Assembly: GCA_002067855.1 (NCBI GenBank)
Contig: MVQS01000406.1
Location: 1 to 20,281 of the forward strand
DNA length: 20,281 bases
From: Syntrophaceae bacterium PtaB.Bin038
GTDB lineage: Bacteria; Desulfobacterota; Syntrophia; Syntrophales; UBA2192
Direction of reading: 5' to 3'
Shown here: one piece after another, positions 12,940 through 20,281 of the stretch
How the letters are laid out: each line of letters begins with the position of its first letter
How positions within the stretch are numbered: the stretch's first letter is position 1
Translations under genes and position numbers: made by a program
The notes under the pieces: model-generated
Seen by the model: only the letters and a program-made list of their open reading frames with translations
What the model was told of the DNA's origin: nothing
The model's database searches: none

Positions 12940-13874
12940 TTCAGGAAGGTCCCGGCGAAGATGGAAAGCCCGAAGAGCGCGCAGAAGGCCAGGTGAAGCT
13001 GGGCGGTCATGACGTCCCCCATGGCGATGGACTCCGGCCTGTCCGGAACGCTCGCCAGCACGGCCTTCACGTTCCGCACCGCCAGGGGCAGGGTGAGCAG
13101 CACGACCAGGGCCAGCGCCGTGACGAGACCCGCCAGGACCATGACGGCCACGACCGCGTACGCCCCGGCCACGAGGCCCACGTAGATGGCCTTGGCGGCA
13201 GGCACGCCCAGCACCATGGCCATGGTCCGGATGTTCGCCCTGGCGTCATGGGGGATGTCCCGCAGGTTGTTGGCGTGGAGGATGGCCGCCACGAGGCATC
13301 CCACGGGGAGAGAGGCGTAGAGCACCGTCAGGCTGAACCCGCCCGTCAGGGCCAGATAGGAGCCGATCACCATCAGCGGCCCCATGAGGATGAAGACCAG
13401 GATGTCGCCGAGGGCCAGGTACTTGTAGGCGACGGGACCGCCCGTGTAGAACCAGCCCCCCAGGAGCCCGATGACGCCGAGGATGAAGATGGGCCATCCG
13501 CGGACGGCAACCAGCAGGAGGCCGAGGGAAAAGCCCGCGGCAAAGAGCAGGATGCCCGCCGCGAGGAGCTGTTTCGGGGTCAGGAGTCCGTCGGTGAGGA
13601 CCCGGCTCGAACCGTAGGTCTCGTCGCGATCCACCCCCTTGACGTAATCGAAGTAGTCGCTCACCATGTTCGTCCCGATGTGGAACAGGAGCGAGCACGC
13701 GACGATGAGGGGGAAGAGGGGCCAGTCGACGGGCCCGTCATGGCTTGCAGCCAGCACGGCGCCGATCACCACAGGCAGCACCGAGGCGGTGAGGGAAAAA
13801 GGCCGGGTCGCCTGGAACCAGACGCTCAGCAGGGTTCGTTTCTGATCGATGGTGGATGTATCTCTGTTGCCCAT
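12936..13874 (-). CDS. menA: UbiA-family prenyltransferase, MenA-like (1,4-dihydroxy-2-naphthoate polyprenyltransferase)
   Basis: The gene encodes 312 aa from ATG 13874, which has GGGGAG 6 nt upstream. An upstream in-frame GTG at 13922 has no ribosome site. The two aspartate-rich motifs that bind polyprenyl diphosphate through Mg2+ are clear: NMVSDYFDYVKGVD (69-82) and NNLRDIPHD (202-210). Their spacing and the NLRDI wording fit MenA better than UbiA or heme O synthase. About eight or nine transmembrane helices are expected. MenA attaches the prenyl tail to dihydroxynaphthoate in menaquinone synthesis at the inner membrane, which fits anaerobic respiration. No other men genes are in the window, so a different quinone-like acceptor cannot be excluded. 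It overlaps the downstream CPBP protease by 4 nt. Confidence 0.82.
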   Translation of the reverse strand: MGNRDTSTIDQKRTLLSVWFQATRPFSLTASVLPVVIGAVLAASHDGPVDWPLFPLIVACSLLFHIGTNMVSDYFDYVKGVDRDETYGSSRVLTDGLLTPKQLLAAGILLFAAGFSLGLLLVAVRGWPIFILGVIGLLGGWFYTGGPVAYKYLALGDILVFILMGPLMVIGSYLALTGGFSLTVLYASLPVGCLVAAILHANNLRDIPHDARANIRTMAMVLGVPAAKAIYVGLVAGAYAVVAVMVLAGLVTALALVVLLTLPLAVRNVKAVLASVPDRPESIAMGDVMTAQLHLAFCALFGLSIFAGTFLK

Positions 13875-14093
13875 GAAAAACTCCCCGGGAATGGGATTCT
13901 TCTCCGGAAGGGCTTTTTTCACAACAGGCCTGCCGTGTCAAGCCGAATGTGTTCCTGCGGCAACCGTATGGTAATCACGATTCGGGCCATGGCAAGCCGC
14001 GGAATGCACGCCGGGAACATCAGGGTCGGGCGGCCGTCGGGGGTCGGCTCCGGTGTGCGGGGGATTTGTTTTCCTTTTGCCTTTTGCCTGACG

Positions 14094-14588
14094 TTAGTCC
14101 ACCTTCTTGAAGGCCTGCTTTTTCGCCCTGCACACGGGGCATTCGTCCGGGGCCTCGCCCTCGACCGTCATCCCGCAGACCTGGCAGACCCAGTAATCCG
14201 TGTCCGGCGTCTTGCCCAGGTTTTCGAGCATGTTCCGGTAGAGCGCCGCATGAATTTTCTCCACGGCGTTGGCGAACTCGAAACTCCGCAGGGCCCCGGC
14301 CGCGCCCTCGGCCTTCGCGTCGGCGATCATCCCCGGGTACATGGTCTGGAACTCGTGGGACTCGCCGTTGATGGCCTCTTCAAGGTTCTCCCTCGTGGAC
14401 CGGATCCCGCCCAGCTCGCGCAGGTGGGCGTGGGCGTGCACCGTTTCCGCCTCGGCGGCGGCCCGGAACAGCTTTGCCGCCTGCTTGAACCCCTCCGACT
14501 CGGCCTTCCTGGCAAAGGCGAGGTACTTGCGGTTGGCCTGCGATTCGCCCGCAAATGCTTCGCGCAGATTCTTCGCGGTTTTTGACAT
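14094..14588 (-). CDS. rbr: Rubrerythrin
   Basis: The gene encodes 164 aa; ATG 14588 is preceded by GGGAGGAAA. The frame is open further upstream, but that part lies inside the ATPase gene and is not rubrerythrin-like. The N-terminal four-helix diiron domain carries EAFAGESQANRKY (Glu15), AEAETVH (Glu48, His51), NGESHEF (Glu76, Glu79) and AVEKIH (Glu110, His113). The C-terminal rubredoxin-type [Fe(SCys)4] site is Cys135-x2-Cys138 with Cys150-x2-Cys153. Length and domain order are standard. Rubrerythrins reduce hydrogen peroxide to water in the cytoplasm of anaerobes, which supports an anaerobic host. The gene starts 50 bp after the P-type ATPase stop on the same strand and may be its distal cistron, though a separate promoter in the gap cannot be excluded. 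Confidence 0.95.
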   Translation of the reverse strand: MSKTAKNLREAFAGESQANRKYLAFARKAESEGFKQAAKLFRAAAEAETVHAHAHLRELGGIRSTRENLEEAINGESHEFQTMYPGMIADAKAEGAAGALRSFEFANAVEKIHAALYRNMLENLGKTPDTDYWVCQVCGMTVEGEAPDECPVCRAKKQAFKKVD

Positions 14589-14638
14589 GATTTCCTCCCC
14601 TCCTTGTAGTAGTGGTGTGGATACGCAGCCTGAGTGTG

Positions 14639-17236
14639 TCACCGGTGTCTCCTTTTTACCATTTTCTCGCACTCGACGGCAAGGAACACGCCCGAAGAGG
14701 CAAGAACGGCTGCGAGCAATTCCCCAACGGTCAGGGGCGCAGTGAAAAAGACCCCGTTCAGAAAAGGAACGTAGATGATCGCCATCTGCAGGAGGAAACT
14801 CAGCACCACGGCGCCCAGAAGGGCCTTGTTGGACAGCAGCCCCTGCGTGAAGAGCGACCTCCGCTCGGAGCGAATGGCCAGCACGTGGCCCAGCTGCGTC
14901 AGGGCCACGACCGTGAAGACCATCGTCTGCCAGTGCGTATTGCGGCTCTGCAGACAAACGACCTGAACGGTCAGAACAATCGCCGCCATCAGGATGCCGA
15001 CCCAGATCACATGATGCCCGAGCCCATGGGCAAAGACGCTCTCCGAAGGGGGTCTCGGCGGTCTCGCCATGACGTCATCCTCGGCGGGTTCCAGGGCCAG
15101 GGCAAGGGCCGGGAGGCTGTCCGTGACGAGGTTGACCCAGAGAATCTGAATCGGCTGCAGCGGGATGGGCAACCCCAGCAGGGGCGCGAGAAAAAGGGTC
15201 CAGATCTCTCCGGAGTTGGTGGTCAGGAGGTACTTGATGAACTTTCGGATATTGTCGTAGATCATGCGGCCTTGCCGGACGGCCTTGACGATGGTGGCGA
15301 AGTTGTCGTCCAGCAGGATCATGTGCGAGACTTCCTTGGAGACATCCGTGCCCGTGATGCCCATGGCGATGCCGATGTCGGCACGCTTGAGGGCGGGAGC
15401 GTCGTTCACCCCGTCGCCCGTCATCGCCACGGACTGCCCCCTGTCCTGGAGGGCCTTGACGATCTTGAGCTTCTGTTCTGGGATCATCCGGGCGTAGACG
15501 CGGATGTCCTCCACGCGATCCTCGAAGACGTCCATGGAGATCTTCTCGAGGTCCCGGCAGGTCATCACGGTGCCGCCGTCGTCGATGATGCCGATGCGCC
15601 GCGCGATGGAGCGGGCCGTCAGCGGGTGATCGCCCGTGATCATGACGGGCCGGATGCCGGCGGACTTGCAGAGACTCACGGCCTCGCGGACTTCCTCCCG
15701 CGGCGGGTCCAGCATGCCCACGAGGCCCAGGAAGGTGAGTCCTTTCTCCACGCTCTCCGGCGTCAGCTCGGCGGGTATCTCGTCCCAGAAGCGGCAGGCC
15801 ACGGCAAGCACGCGGAGCCCCTCGTCGGCCAACCGGTCGTTGACGCGGCCGACCTCCGCGGCGTCCAGCGGGGCGATCCGGTCCGCCGCGAGCATGTCGA
15901 CGGCCTTTTCGATCATGACGTCGACCCCGCCCTTTGTGAAGGCCATGAATCCCCCGGGCCAGCGGTGGATCGTCGTCATGCACTTGCGCTCCGAATCGAA
16001 GGGGATCTCGGCCACCCGGGGGTGCTCCCTCTCGAGCTCGGCCTTCGCGTACCCATGCTCCCCCGCCACCCGGCAGAGGGCGACCTCCGTCGGGTCCCCT
16101 CCGACGTCCCCGCTGGCGTACGGGAGGGCATCGTTGCTCAGGGCGAGCGCCTTCATGAGGCGGTCGAACCGCTTGACGGCGGGGTCGCCGCTTCGGAACA
16201 GCGTCCCCTCGGCCCAGAGTGCCTCCACCGCCATGCGGTTCCACGTGAGGGTTCCCGTCTTGTCGGAGCAGATGTACGTGACGGAGCCGAGCGCCTCCAC
16301 GGCGGGCAGCTTCCGGATCAGGGCGTTTTGCTCCACCATCCTGCGCGCCCCGAGGGCGAGCGAGATCGTGATGACGGCGGGGAGGGCCTCGGGGATGGCC
16401 GCGACGGCCAGCGAGACGGCCGTGAGGAACATGAGAACGGGCGCCTCGCCCCGCAGGAGCCCCACGCCGAAGATGAAGGCACAGATGAAGAGGACCGCGA
16501 CGGCGAGCTTTTTGCCGAAGACCGTCAGCCGCTTCTGGAGCGGGGTCTTGACCTCCCCGTCCTCCTGGAGCATGGAGGCGATTCTCCCGAGCTCCGTGCC
16601 CATCCCCGTGCCGACGACCGCCCCGGTGCCCCGGCCGGAGGTGACGACGGTGCCCTTGAAGACCATGTTCGACCGGTCCCCCAGGGCAAGGAGCTCCTCG
16701 CGAAGGGCCCGGGTGTGCTTCTCCACGGGGACCGACTCGCCCGTGAGGGCCGCTTCCTCGACCTTGAGCTGCACCGCCTCGACGAGCCGCATGTCCGCCG
16801 GGACGATGGCGCCCGCCTCGAGAAGCACGAGGTCCCCCGGGACGATCTCGGCGCCGGGGACGGCCGAAACCTTGCCGTCCCGCAGGACGCGGGCCGCGGG
16901 GGCGGCCATCCGCTTCAGGGCCTCCATGGCCCTTTCGGCGCGGTACTCCTGGACAAACCCAATCGCCGCGTTGAGCAAGACGATGACGAGGATGGCGACG
17001 GTGTCGGCCGCCTCGCCCACGAACCCGGAGACCGCGGCGGCGGCGATCAGCACCAGGATCATGAAGTCCCGGAACTGGTCGAGGAACATCGAGACCGCAG
17101 AGCGCCTGCCCTTCTCCTCGATCTCGTTGCGGCCGAATTTTGCGAGTCGTTTGCCGGCTTCTTCGGAACGAAGGCCGTCGATGGGAACATCCAGCTCGGC
17201 GAGAACCGACTTGACGTCCTGTTGGTGCCAGATCAT
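14639..17236 (-). CDS. P-type cation-transporting ATPase, Ca2+ (P2A)-like
   Basis: The gene encodes 865 aa from ATG 17236 (MIWHQQDV), with a G-rich ribosome site 4 nt upstream. Family signatures in order: an N-terminal cation-ATPase domain (KFGRNEIEEK, 33-42), actuator-domain TGES (165-168), M4 IPEALP with Glu283, phosphorylation site CSDKTGTL with Asp325, nucleotide-binding KGG (435-437), TGDGVNDAPALKRADIGIAMG (606-626), M5 TTNSGE with Asn674 and Glu677, and M6 LWVNLVTDSLPA with Asn702, Thr705 and Asp706. These correspond to ion-binding residues of SERCA-type pumps at both sites. The M8 glutamate position appears to be Gln781, in ALTQLGH. Best call: inner-membrane Ca2+ export, possibly Mn2+. 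Ten transmembrane helices are expected. It is followed 50 bp later by rubrerythrin. Confidence 0.92.
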   Translation of the reverse strand: MIWHQQDVKSVLAELDVPIDGLRSEEAGKRLAKFGRNEIEEKGRRSAVSMFLDQFRDFMILVLIAAAAVSGFVGEAADTVAILVIVLLNAAIGFVQEYRAERAMEALKRMAAPAARVLRDGKVSAVPGAEIVPGDLVLLEAGAIVPADMRLVEAVQLKVEEAALTGESVPVEKHTRALREELLALGDRSNMVFKGTVVTSGRGTGAVVGTGMGTELGRIASMLQEDGEVKTPLQKRLTVFGKKLAVAVLFICAFIFGVGLLRGEAPVLMFLTAVSLAVAAIPEALPAVITISLALGARRMVEQNALIRKLPAVEALGSVTYICSDKTGTLTWNRMAVEALWAEGTLFRSGDPAVKRFDRLMKALALSNDALPYASGDVGGDPTEVALCRVAGEHGYAKAELEREHPRVAEIPFDSERKCMTTIHRWPGGFMAFTKGGVDVMIEKAVDMLAADRIAPLDAAEVGRVNDRLADEGLRVLAVACRFWDEIPAELTPESVEKGLTFLGLVGMLDPPREEVREAVSLCKSAGIRPVMITGDHPLTARSIARRIGIIDDGGTVMTCRDLEKISMDVFEDRVEDIRVYARMIPEQKLKIVKALQDRGQSVAMTGDGVNDAPALKRADIGIAMGITGTDVSKEVSHMILLDDNFATIVKAVRQGRMIYDNIRKFIKYLLTTNSGEIWTLFLAPLLGLPIPLQPIQILWVNLVTDSLPALALALEPAEDDVMARPPRPPSESVFAHGLGHHVIWVGILMAAIVLTVQVVCLQSRNTHWQTMVFTVVALTQLGHVLAIRSERRSLFTQGLLSNKALLGAVVLSFLLQMAIIYVPFLNGVFFTAPLTVGELLAAVLASSGVFLAVECEKMVKRRHR

Positions 17237-17341
17237 GTTGCCCCCCACCCCTGACACCCCTAACAAATCGAATCCCCCGGGTCAAGGTCGCCGTGACGGT
17301 CGGCGCCGTGCCGTCGCCACCGGAGATCTGCCCGCCCCGGG

Positions 17342-17414
17342 TGCCGCAAGGCATCACTCCCCTTTCCGGGCAGGCCGGAGGGCAATTATGCCCTGATCCC
17401 GGGAACTTGCGGCA
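17342..17414. promoter_or_regulatory. Nested inverted repeats, possible structured RNA or operator cluster
   Basis: TGCCGCAAG (17342-17350) and CTTGCGGCA (17406-17414) are exact 9-bp inverted repeats. Inside them lie CCGG-GCAGG-CCGG (about 17366-17378) and the perfect AGGGCA-ATTA-TGCCCT hairpin (17379-17394). The arrangement could fold as a multi-branched element on either strand. On the minus strand it would be an upstream leader of the cation ATPase if transcription starts beyond it. No known riboswitch class is recognised. Confidence 0.4.
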
Positions 17415-17451
17415 TTGCAACGATTTTCCGAAGGTGAGTCTTGAAAATGAT

Positions 17452-17480
17452 TTGAAAATCCGCCCGAATAGCGCTATTTT
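17452..17480 (+). promoter_or_regulatory. Sigma-70-type promoter for the coiled-coil lipoprotein
   Basis: TTGAAA (17452-17457) and TATTTT (17475-17480) are spaced by exactly 17 bp in a locally AT-rich stretch. They lie 70 bp upstream of the ATG at 17551. The hexamers match consensus at 5 of 6 (-35: TTGA, A at the end) and 4 of 6 (-10) positions. Confidence 0.5.
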
Positions 17481-17550
17481 GCTTCAATCATATCGTATGT
17501 TGCATACCATTATTCCTGTGGATGGCTGTCTATGGTTTCACGGAGCCCTT

Positions 17551-18513
17551 ATGCATCGCTTTCTCCTTCTGCTGGTCTGTGCCCTCCTTCTGTCCGGCTG
17601 CGTCTCCTACAAGAAATTCGAGGATCTGCAGCTCGAGAATGAACGGCTCAACAAGGAGCTGCTGCTTTCGCGGCAGCAGAACGAAACCCTCGCCGAGGAG
17701 CTGAAACAGCTCAAGGACCTTTCCGATTTCTACTACCGGACGGGCATGAGCCTCTACGGGGAGAAGCGCTACGGCGACGCCCTGGAGAAATTCCAGACTC
17801 TCGTCGACCGCTTCCCGACGAGTCGGCACGCCGCGGCGGCGGGGGAGAAGATCGCCGAGATCCGGAACCTCGCCCTGAACCAGTACCAGAAGATCGTCAA
17901 GTCCGTGGAGGCGACGCGGGACCTCAAGGGCCGGATCGAAATGATCGACCGGGAGATGAAGTCCGCCTTCCTGACGAAGGACCTGAGCGAGAAGCTCCTG
18001 GCGCTGCGCGAGGAGCTGCGCTCCGATCTGGAGGAGGAACTCGAGGCCCAGCGCGACATCGGCCGGCACATCCTCATCGAGGACGACCCGATCAAGTCCT
18101 GGAAGGTCTACCGCTCCACGCGCAACCTCGCACAGCAGATCGGCGAGGACCGGAAGTTCTACGTGGAGATCTATTTCGTCCAGCGATACACCGGGAAGAA
18201 GTTCTTCAAGGTGAAAACCCGGTACGAGGCCCCCGAGTACCTCTCCTACGAGTCCGTCACCCTGCAGGGCCAGAACGGCACGAGGCTGACGATCGACACG
18301 ATCTACCCGCAGAAACAGTCCTCCGTCGATGTGCACGGCGTCAACGAATGGTCCGACAACGAGATCGCCGAGGAGGACAAGATCCTGAAACTGGCCAAGT
18401 CCCAGGCCGTCACCGTGACCTTCAAGGGGGGAAACCGTTACACCTTTCAGATGAGCGAGCAGCAGCTCGCCGCCCTCCGGGAGGTCGTGAGGAAGTACCA
18501 GGCCACGCGATAA
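17551..18513 (+). CDS. Predicted lipoprotein with coiled coil and TPR-like segment
   Basis: The gene encodes 320 aa; ATG 17551 has CGGAG 5 nt upstream. The frame is open further upstream but without a signal sequence. Residues 1-16 are a lipoprotein signal ending in the lipobox LSGC, with Cys17 predicted to be lipidated. Residues ~20-58 form a heptad-rich coiled coil (FEDLQLENERLNKELLLSRQ). FYYRTGMSLYGEKRYGDALEKF...RFPTSRHA (60-94) looks like a TPR hairpin of the YbgF/CpoB or BamD kind. A second helical segment follows (residues ~103-170), then a beta-rich C-terminal domain (about 190-300; KFYVEIYFVQRYTGKKFFKVKTRYEAPEY) that I do not recognise. Probably attached to an envelope membrane facing the periplasm. 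Monocistronic: divergent from the ATPase, convergent with the che genes. Confidence 0.82.
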   Translation: MHRFLLLLVCALLLSGCVSYKKFEDLQLENERLNKELLLSRQQNETLAEELKQLKDLSDFYYRTGMSLYGEKRYGDALEKFQTLVDRFPTSRHAAAAGEKIAEIRNLALNQYQKIVKSVEATRDLKGRIEMIDREMKSAFLTKDLSEKLLALREELRSDLEEELEAQRDIGRHILIEDDPIKSWKVYRSTRNLAQQIGEDRKFYVEIYFVQRYTGKKFFKVKTRYEAPEYLSYESVTLQGQNGTRLTIDTIYPQKQSSVDVHGVNEWSDNEIAEEDKILKLAKSQAVTVTFKGGNRYTFQMSEQQLAALREVVRKYQATR

Positions 18514-18606
18514 AGACGGAAGGAATTCCCTGCCTTCGCGTTCGGTGACGGGATGCCTCGGCTCCGACGCCGGCCGCCGCCCGGCTCCGTCGAGCCTGCG
18601 CGGCGT

Positions 18607-19077
18607 CTACTGCCCCCCGCCGCCGATGCAGATGTCGACGACGAAGGGCCCGTGGGGCGTCTCGAAGGGGATGATGATGCTCGGCCCCCCGAGCACGTGG
18701 CTGATCGAGTGGTCCTTGCCCGCCACGACGGTGGGGATGGCCGCCGTGATGTTGAACCCGAGGGTCTCGAGTTCCTTGCGGGCCGCGCCGGAGACCATGT
18801 TGGTGATCTCGCCCACGGCGTCCTTGATATCGCCGTTGAGGGTCTTGATCTCCTCGCCGAGCATGTTGGAGACGATTTTCAGGATGCAGCTTTCGGTGAA
18901 GCTCAGGGCCAGGGACCCCCGGGCCGAGCCGGTCAGGCCGATGATGCCCGAGATGTCGCCGCGGGCGAGGCTGTCCCTCTTGAGAAAGGGCTTGCCCGCC
19001 CTGGGCTCCACGAAGGCCATGGTTTTCAAGACTTGAACGGTCCCGTTGAGAAAGGGGTTGATGAATCGCACATCCAT
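18607..19077 (-). CDS. cheX: CheX-like chemotaxis protein (CheY-P phosphatase family)
   Basis: The gene encodes 156 aa from ATG 19077, 21 bp after the cheY stop; AGGA about 10 nt upstream is a modest ribosome site. The CheC/CheX/FliY phosphatase helix is present as GDIKDAVGEITNMVSGAARKEL, with the E-x2-N catalytic pair Glu90 and Asn93 needed for CheY-P hydrolysis. There is one such motif, as in CheX rather than the double motif of CheC. The C-terminal beta strands IIIPFETPHGPFVVDIC are typical of the fold. It probably forms a dimer and dephosphorylates the neighbouring CheY, or acts as a general response-regulator phosphatase. It is last in the cheA-cheY-cheX order on this strand. Confidence 0.88.
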   Translation of the reverse strand: MDVRFINPFLNGTVQVLKTMAFVEPRAGKPFLKRDSLARGDISGIIGLTGSARGSLALSFTESCILKIVSNMLGEEIKTLNGDIKDAVGEITNMVSGAARKELETLGFNITAAIPTVVAGKDHSISHVLGGPSIIIPFETPHGPFVVDICIGGGGQ

Positions 19078-19098
19078 GGGAGGTCGTCCTTTGTCGAT

Positions 19099-19491
19099 CT
19101 ACGCCGCCAGGCTCTTGACGATCTTCTCGATCTTCTCGTTGAGCACCTCGGCGGTGAAGGGCTTCACGATGTAGTTGCTCACGCCCGCCTTGACGGCCGC
19201 CACGACGTTGTCCTTCAGGGCTTCCGCCGTCACCATGAGGAAGGGCAGCGCCTTGAGCTCGTCGTCGGCGCGGACGGCCTTGAGCAGATCGAGCCCGCTC
19301 ATGTTGGGCATGTTCCAGTCGGAGATGATGAAATCGACCTGCTGGGATTTCAACATCTTGAGGGCCGCCGCCCCGTCCTCGGCCTCCACGACGTTCTCGA
19401 AGCCGCCCTGCTTGAGCAGGTTCCGGATGACCTTGCGCATGGTGGCGAAGTCATCGACGATGAGGATCTTGAGATTCTTGTTCACGCTCAT
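19099..19491 (-). CDS. cheY: CheY-like single-domain response regulator
   Basis: The gene encodes 130 aa. ATG 19491 (MSVNKNLKILIVDD) has GGGGAAG at the right distance; a 5-residue extension to 19506 would lie over that ribosome site. All receiver-domain residues are present: Asp13-Asp14 for Mg2+, phospho-acceptor Asp58 in ISDWNMP, Thr88 in MVTAEA and Lys110 in VKPF. No output domain is attached. The DWNMPNMSG segment is characteristic of chemotaxis CheY. It would be phosphorylated by the upstream CheA and dephosphorylated by the downstream CheX, and would act on the flagellar motor or another motility output. It lies 76 bp after cheA. Confidence 0.95.
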   Translation of the reverse strand: MSVNKNLKILIVDDFATMRKVIRNLLKQGGFENVVEAEDGAAALKMLKSQQVDFIISDWNMPNMSGLDLLKAVRADDELKALPFLMVTAEALKDNVVAAVKAGVSNYIVKPFTAEVLNEKIEKIVKSLAA

Positions 19492-19567
19492 ATGCTTCCC
19501 CCGCAATCAGGTTTGATCCCGGAATCCGGAAATCCGTCACGCGCGGCAGGCGCCGGTGCCCGCCGCG

Positions 19568-20281
19568 TCAGTTCGCCTCGGCCATCTCGAAGAGCCCCTC
19601 GGGGTCGAGGATCAGGCCCACGTTGCCGTCGCCGAGGATGGCGCCGCCGGAGACGCCCTTGATGCGCTTGAGGCTCTCGCCCAGGTTCTTGATCACGACC
19701 TCCTCCTTGCCCAGGATCTCGTCGACGAGCAGGCACTTGGAGCGCTTCTCCCCCTCCATGACCACCAGGGTGGCCTCCCAGGGGTTGGCGTGCGCGGGCT
19801 CGATGTCGAAGAGCCGGTGGAGGCGCACCAGCGGCAGCAGCCGCCCCATGACGTTGATCGTCTCCGCCTCCCCGACGATGCAGTTGTAGGCCGCCCGGTC
19901 GGGCCGGATGAGCTGCCGGATCGCCACCGTGGGCAGAATGTAGCGCTCGTTGCCCACCTTCACGATCATGCCGTCGATGATGGCCATGGTGAGCGGGAAC
20001 CCGGTGACGAAGGTCGTCCCCTTCCCCTCGACGCTCTGGATGTCCATCTTGCCTCGAAGCTTCTCCACGGCCTGCTTCACCACGTCCATGCCCACGCCGC
20101 GGCCCGAGATGTCGGTGACCTTCTCGGCCGTCGAGAACCCGGGCAGCAGGATGAGGCGGTTGATCTCCTGGTCCGTCAGGTTATCCGAGGGGCTGATGAG
20201 CCCGTTCTTGATGGCCTTCTGCCGGATCTTCTCCCGGTTGAGGCCCCGGCCGTCGTCGGAGATCTCGATGACGATGTTGCC
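19568..20281 (-). CDS. cheA: CheA histidine kinase, C-terminal part (5' end outside window)
   Basis: Only the last 237 codons are in the window; the frame is open to the right edge. Visible are the end of the ATP-binding HATPase domain, with the DDGRGLN box (residues 9-15 of the fragment), the lid/G2 region PGFSTAEKVTDISGRGVGMDVV, and GTTF. Next comes the CheW-like regulatory domain (PLTMAIIDGMIVKVGNERYILP to the end; LLVDEILGKEEVVIKNLG and GDGNVGLILD are typical). The histidine phosphotransfer, P2 and dimerisation domains should lie beyond 20281. It is the upstream gene of cheY and cheX and would phosphorylate CheY in response to chemoreceptors. Confidence 0.93.
   Translation of the reverse strand, partial: GNIVIEISDDGRGLNREKIRQKAIKNGLISPSDNLTDQEINRLILLPGFSTAEKVTDISGRGVGMDVVKQAVEKLRGKMDIQSVEGKGTTFVTGFPLTMAIIDGMIVKVGNERYILPTVAIRQLIRPDRAAYNCIVGEAETINVMGRLLPLVRLHRLFDIEPAHANPWEATLVVMEGEKRSKCLLVDEILGKEEVVIKNLGESLKRIKGVSGGAILGDGNVGLILDPEGLFEMAEAN

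Larger units (their letters stand above)
17237..17550. other. Divergent intergenic region with structured element and promoter
   Basis: The 314 bp between the ATPase start (minus) and the lipoprotein start (plus) contain no gene I can support. On the minus side a TTGACC box (17285-17280) lies about 44 nt from the ATPase ATG, without a convincing -10. The centre (17342-17414) holds nested inverted repeats listed separately. The lipoprotein-proximal end is AT-rich and carries a good sigma-70 promoter. The sequence TTGAAAAT occurs twice in tandem at 17441 and 17452. Confidence 0.6.

Noticed and set aside
12322..13874. Prenyltransferase plus CAAX-type protease as a protein prenylation system
   Set aside because: UbiA/MenA enzymes act on aromatic small molecules, and no CAAX-ended substrate protein was seen nearby; kept only as a low-interest pairing.
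14612..17254. 880-residue plus-strand frame opposite the P-type ATPase
   Set aside because: Its composition is that of an antisense GC-rich shadow, while the minus frame carries every P-type ATPase motif.
17351..17368. Minus-strand AAAGGGGAGTG resembling the start of the yybP-ykoY (Mn2+) riboswitch upstream of a cation pump
   Set aside because: Only the GGGGAG core is present; the other conserved loops of that riboswitch are not found in the following bases.

Overview
This window looks like a chromosomal segment of a high-GC, anaerobic, Gram-negative bacterium, plausibly a deltaproteobacterium (Desulfobacterota). This is inferred from gene content: rubrerythrin, a menaquinone-type prenyltransferase, two lipobox lipoproteins, a large secreted beta-repeat protein, a stand-alone GspE N-terminal domain protein, and a CheA-CheY-CheX cluster. 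No rRNA, tRNA, IS element, integrase or CRISPR array was seen. Most of the window is coding, with three convergent or divergent junctions marked by hairpins.

Layout. 1-4325 (minus): a small lipoprotein followed 45 bp later by the first 1297 residues of a giant secreted repeat protein that runs off the left edge. It contains 192-residue repeats, two of which share a 301-bp block with no differences, followed by about four 100-124-residue Ig-like repeats. 4326-4836 is AT-rich non-coding DNA with a hairpin terminator. 4837-8437 (minus): a tightly coupled three-gene operon made of an ATP-grasp ligase/methyltransferase fusion, a ChbG/HpnK-type deacetylase and a GT4 glycosyltransferase. Both junctions are 4-nt start/stop overlaps, and a promoter with a perfect 9-bp dyad precedes the first gene. 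8572-9126 (plus) is a stand-alone cyclic-nucleotide-binding protein and 9357-10061 (plus) a TVP38/DedA-type membrane protein. 10190-10852 (minus) is a protein with four GspE-N/MshEN motif copies and no ATPase domain. 11046-12227 (plus) is an Fsr-like MFS exporter. 12322-13874 (minus) is a MenA-like prenyltransferase overlapping a CPBP membrane protease. 14094-17236 (minus) is a Ca2+-type P-ATPase followed by rubrerythrin. 17551-18513 (plus) is a coiled-coil/TPR-like lipoprotein. 18607-20281 (minus) is the 3' end of cheA, then cheY and cheX.

The most interesting candidate for an undescribed system is the ligase-methyltransferase / deacetylase / glycosyltransferase operon. Its set of activities parallels mycothiol and bacillithiol synthesis (GT4, N-deacetylase, ATP-dependent amino-acid ligase) but uses different enzyme families and adds a methyltransferase. 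It could make a small glycosidic metabolite or decorate a lipid or surface glycan. Substrates cannot be read from sequence.
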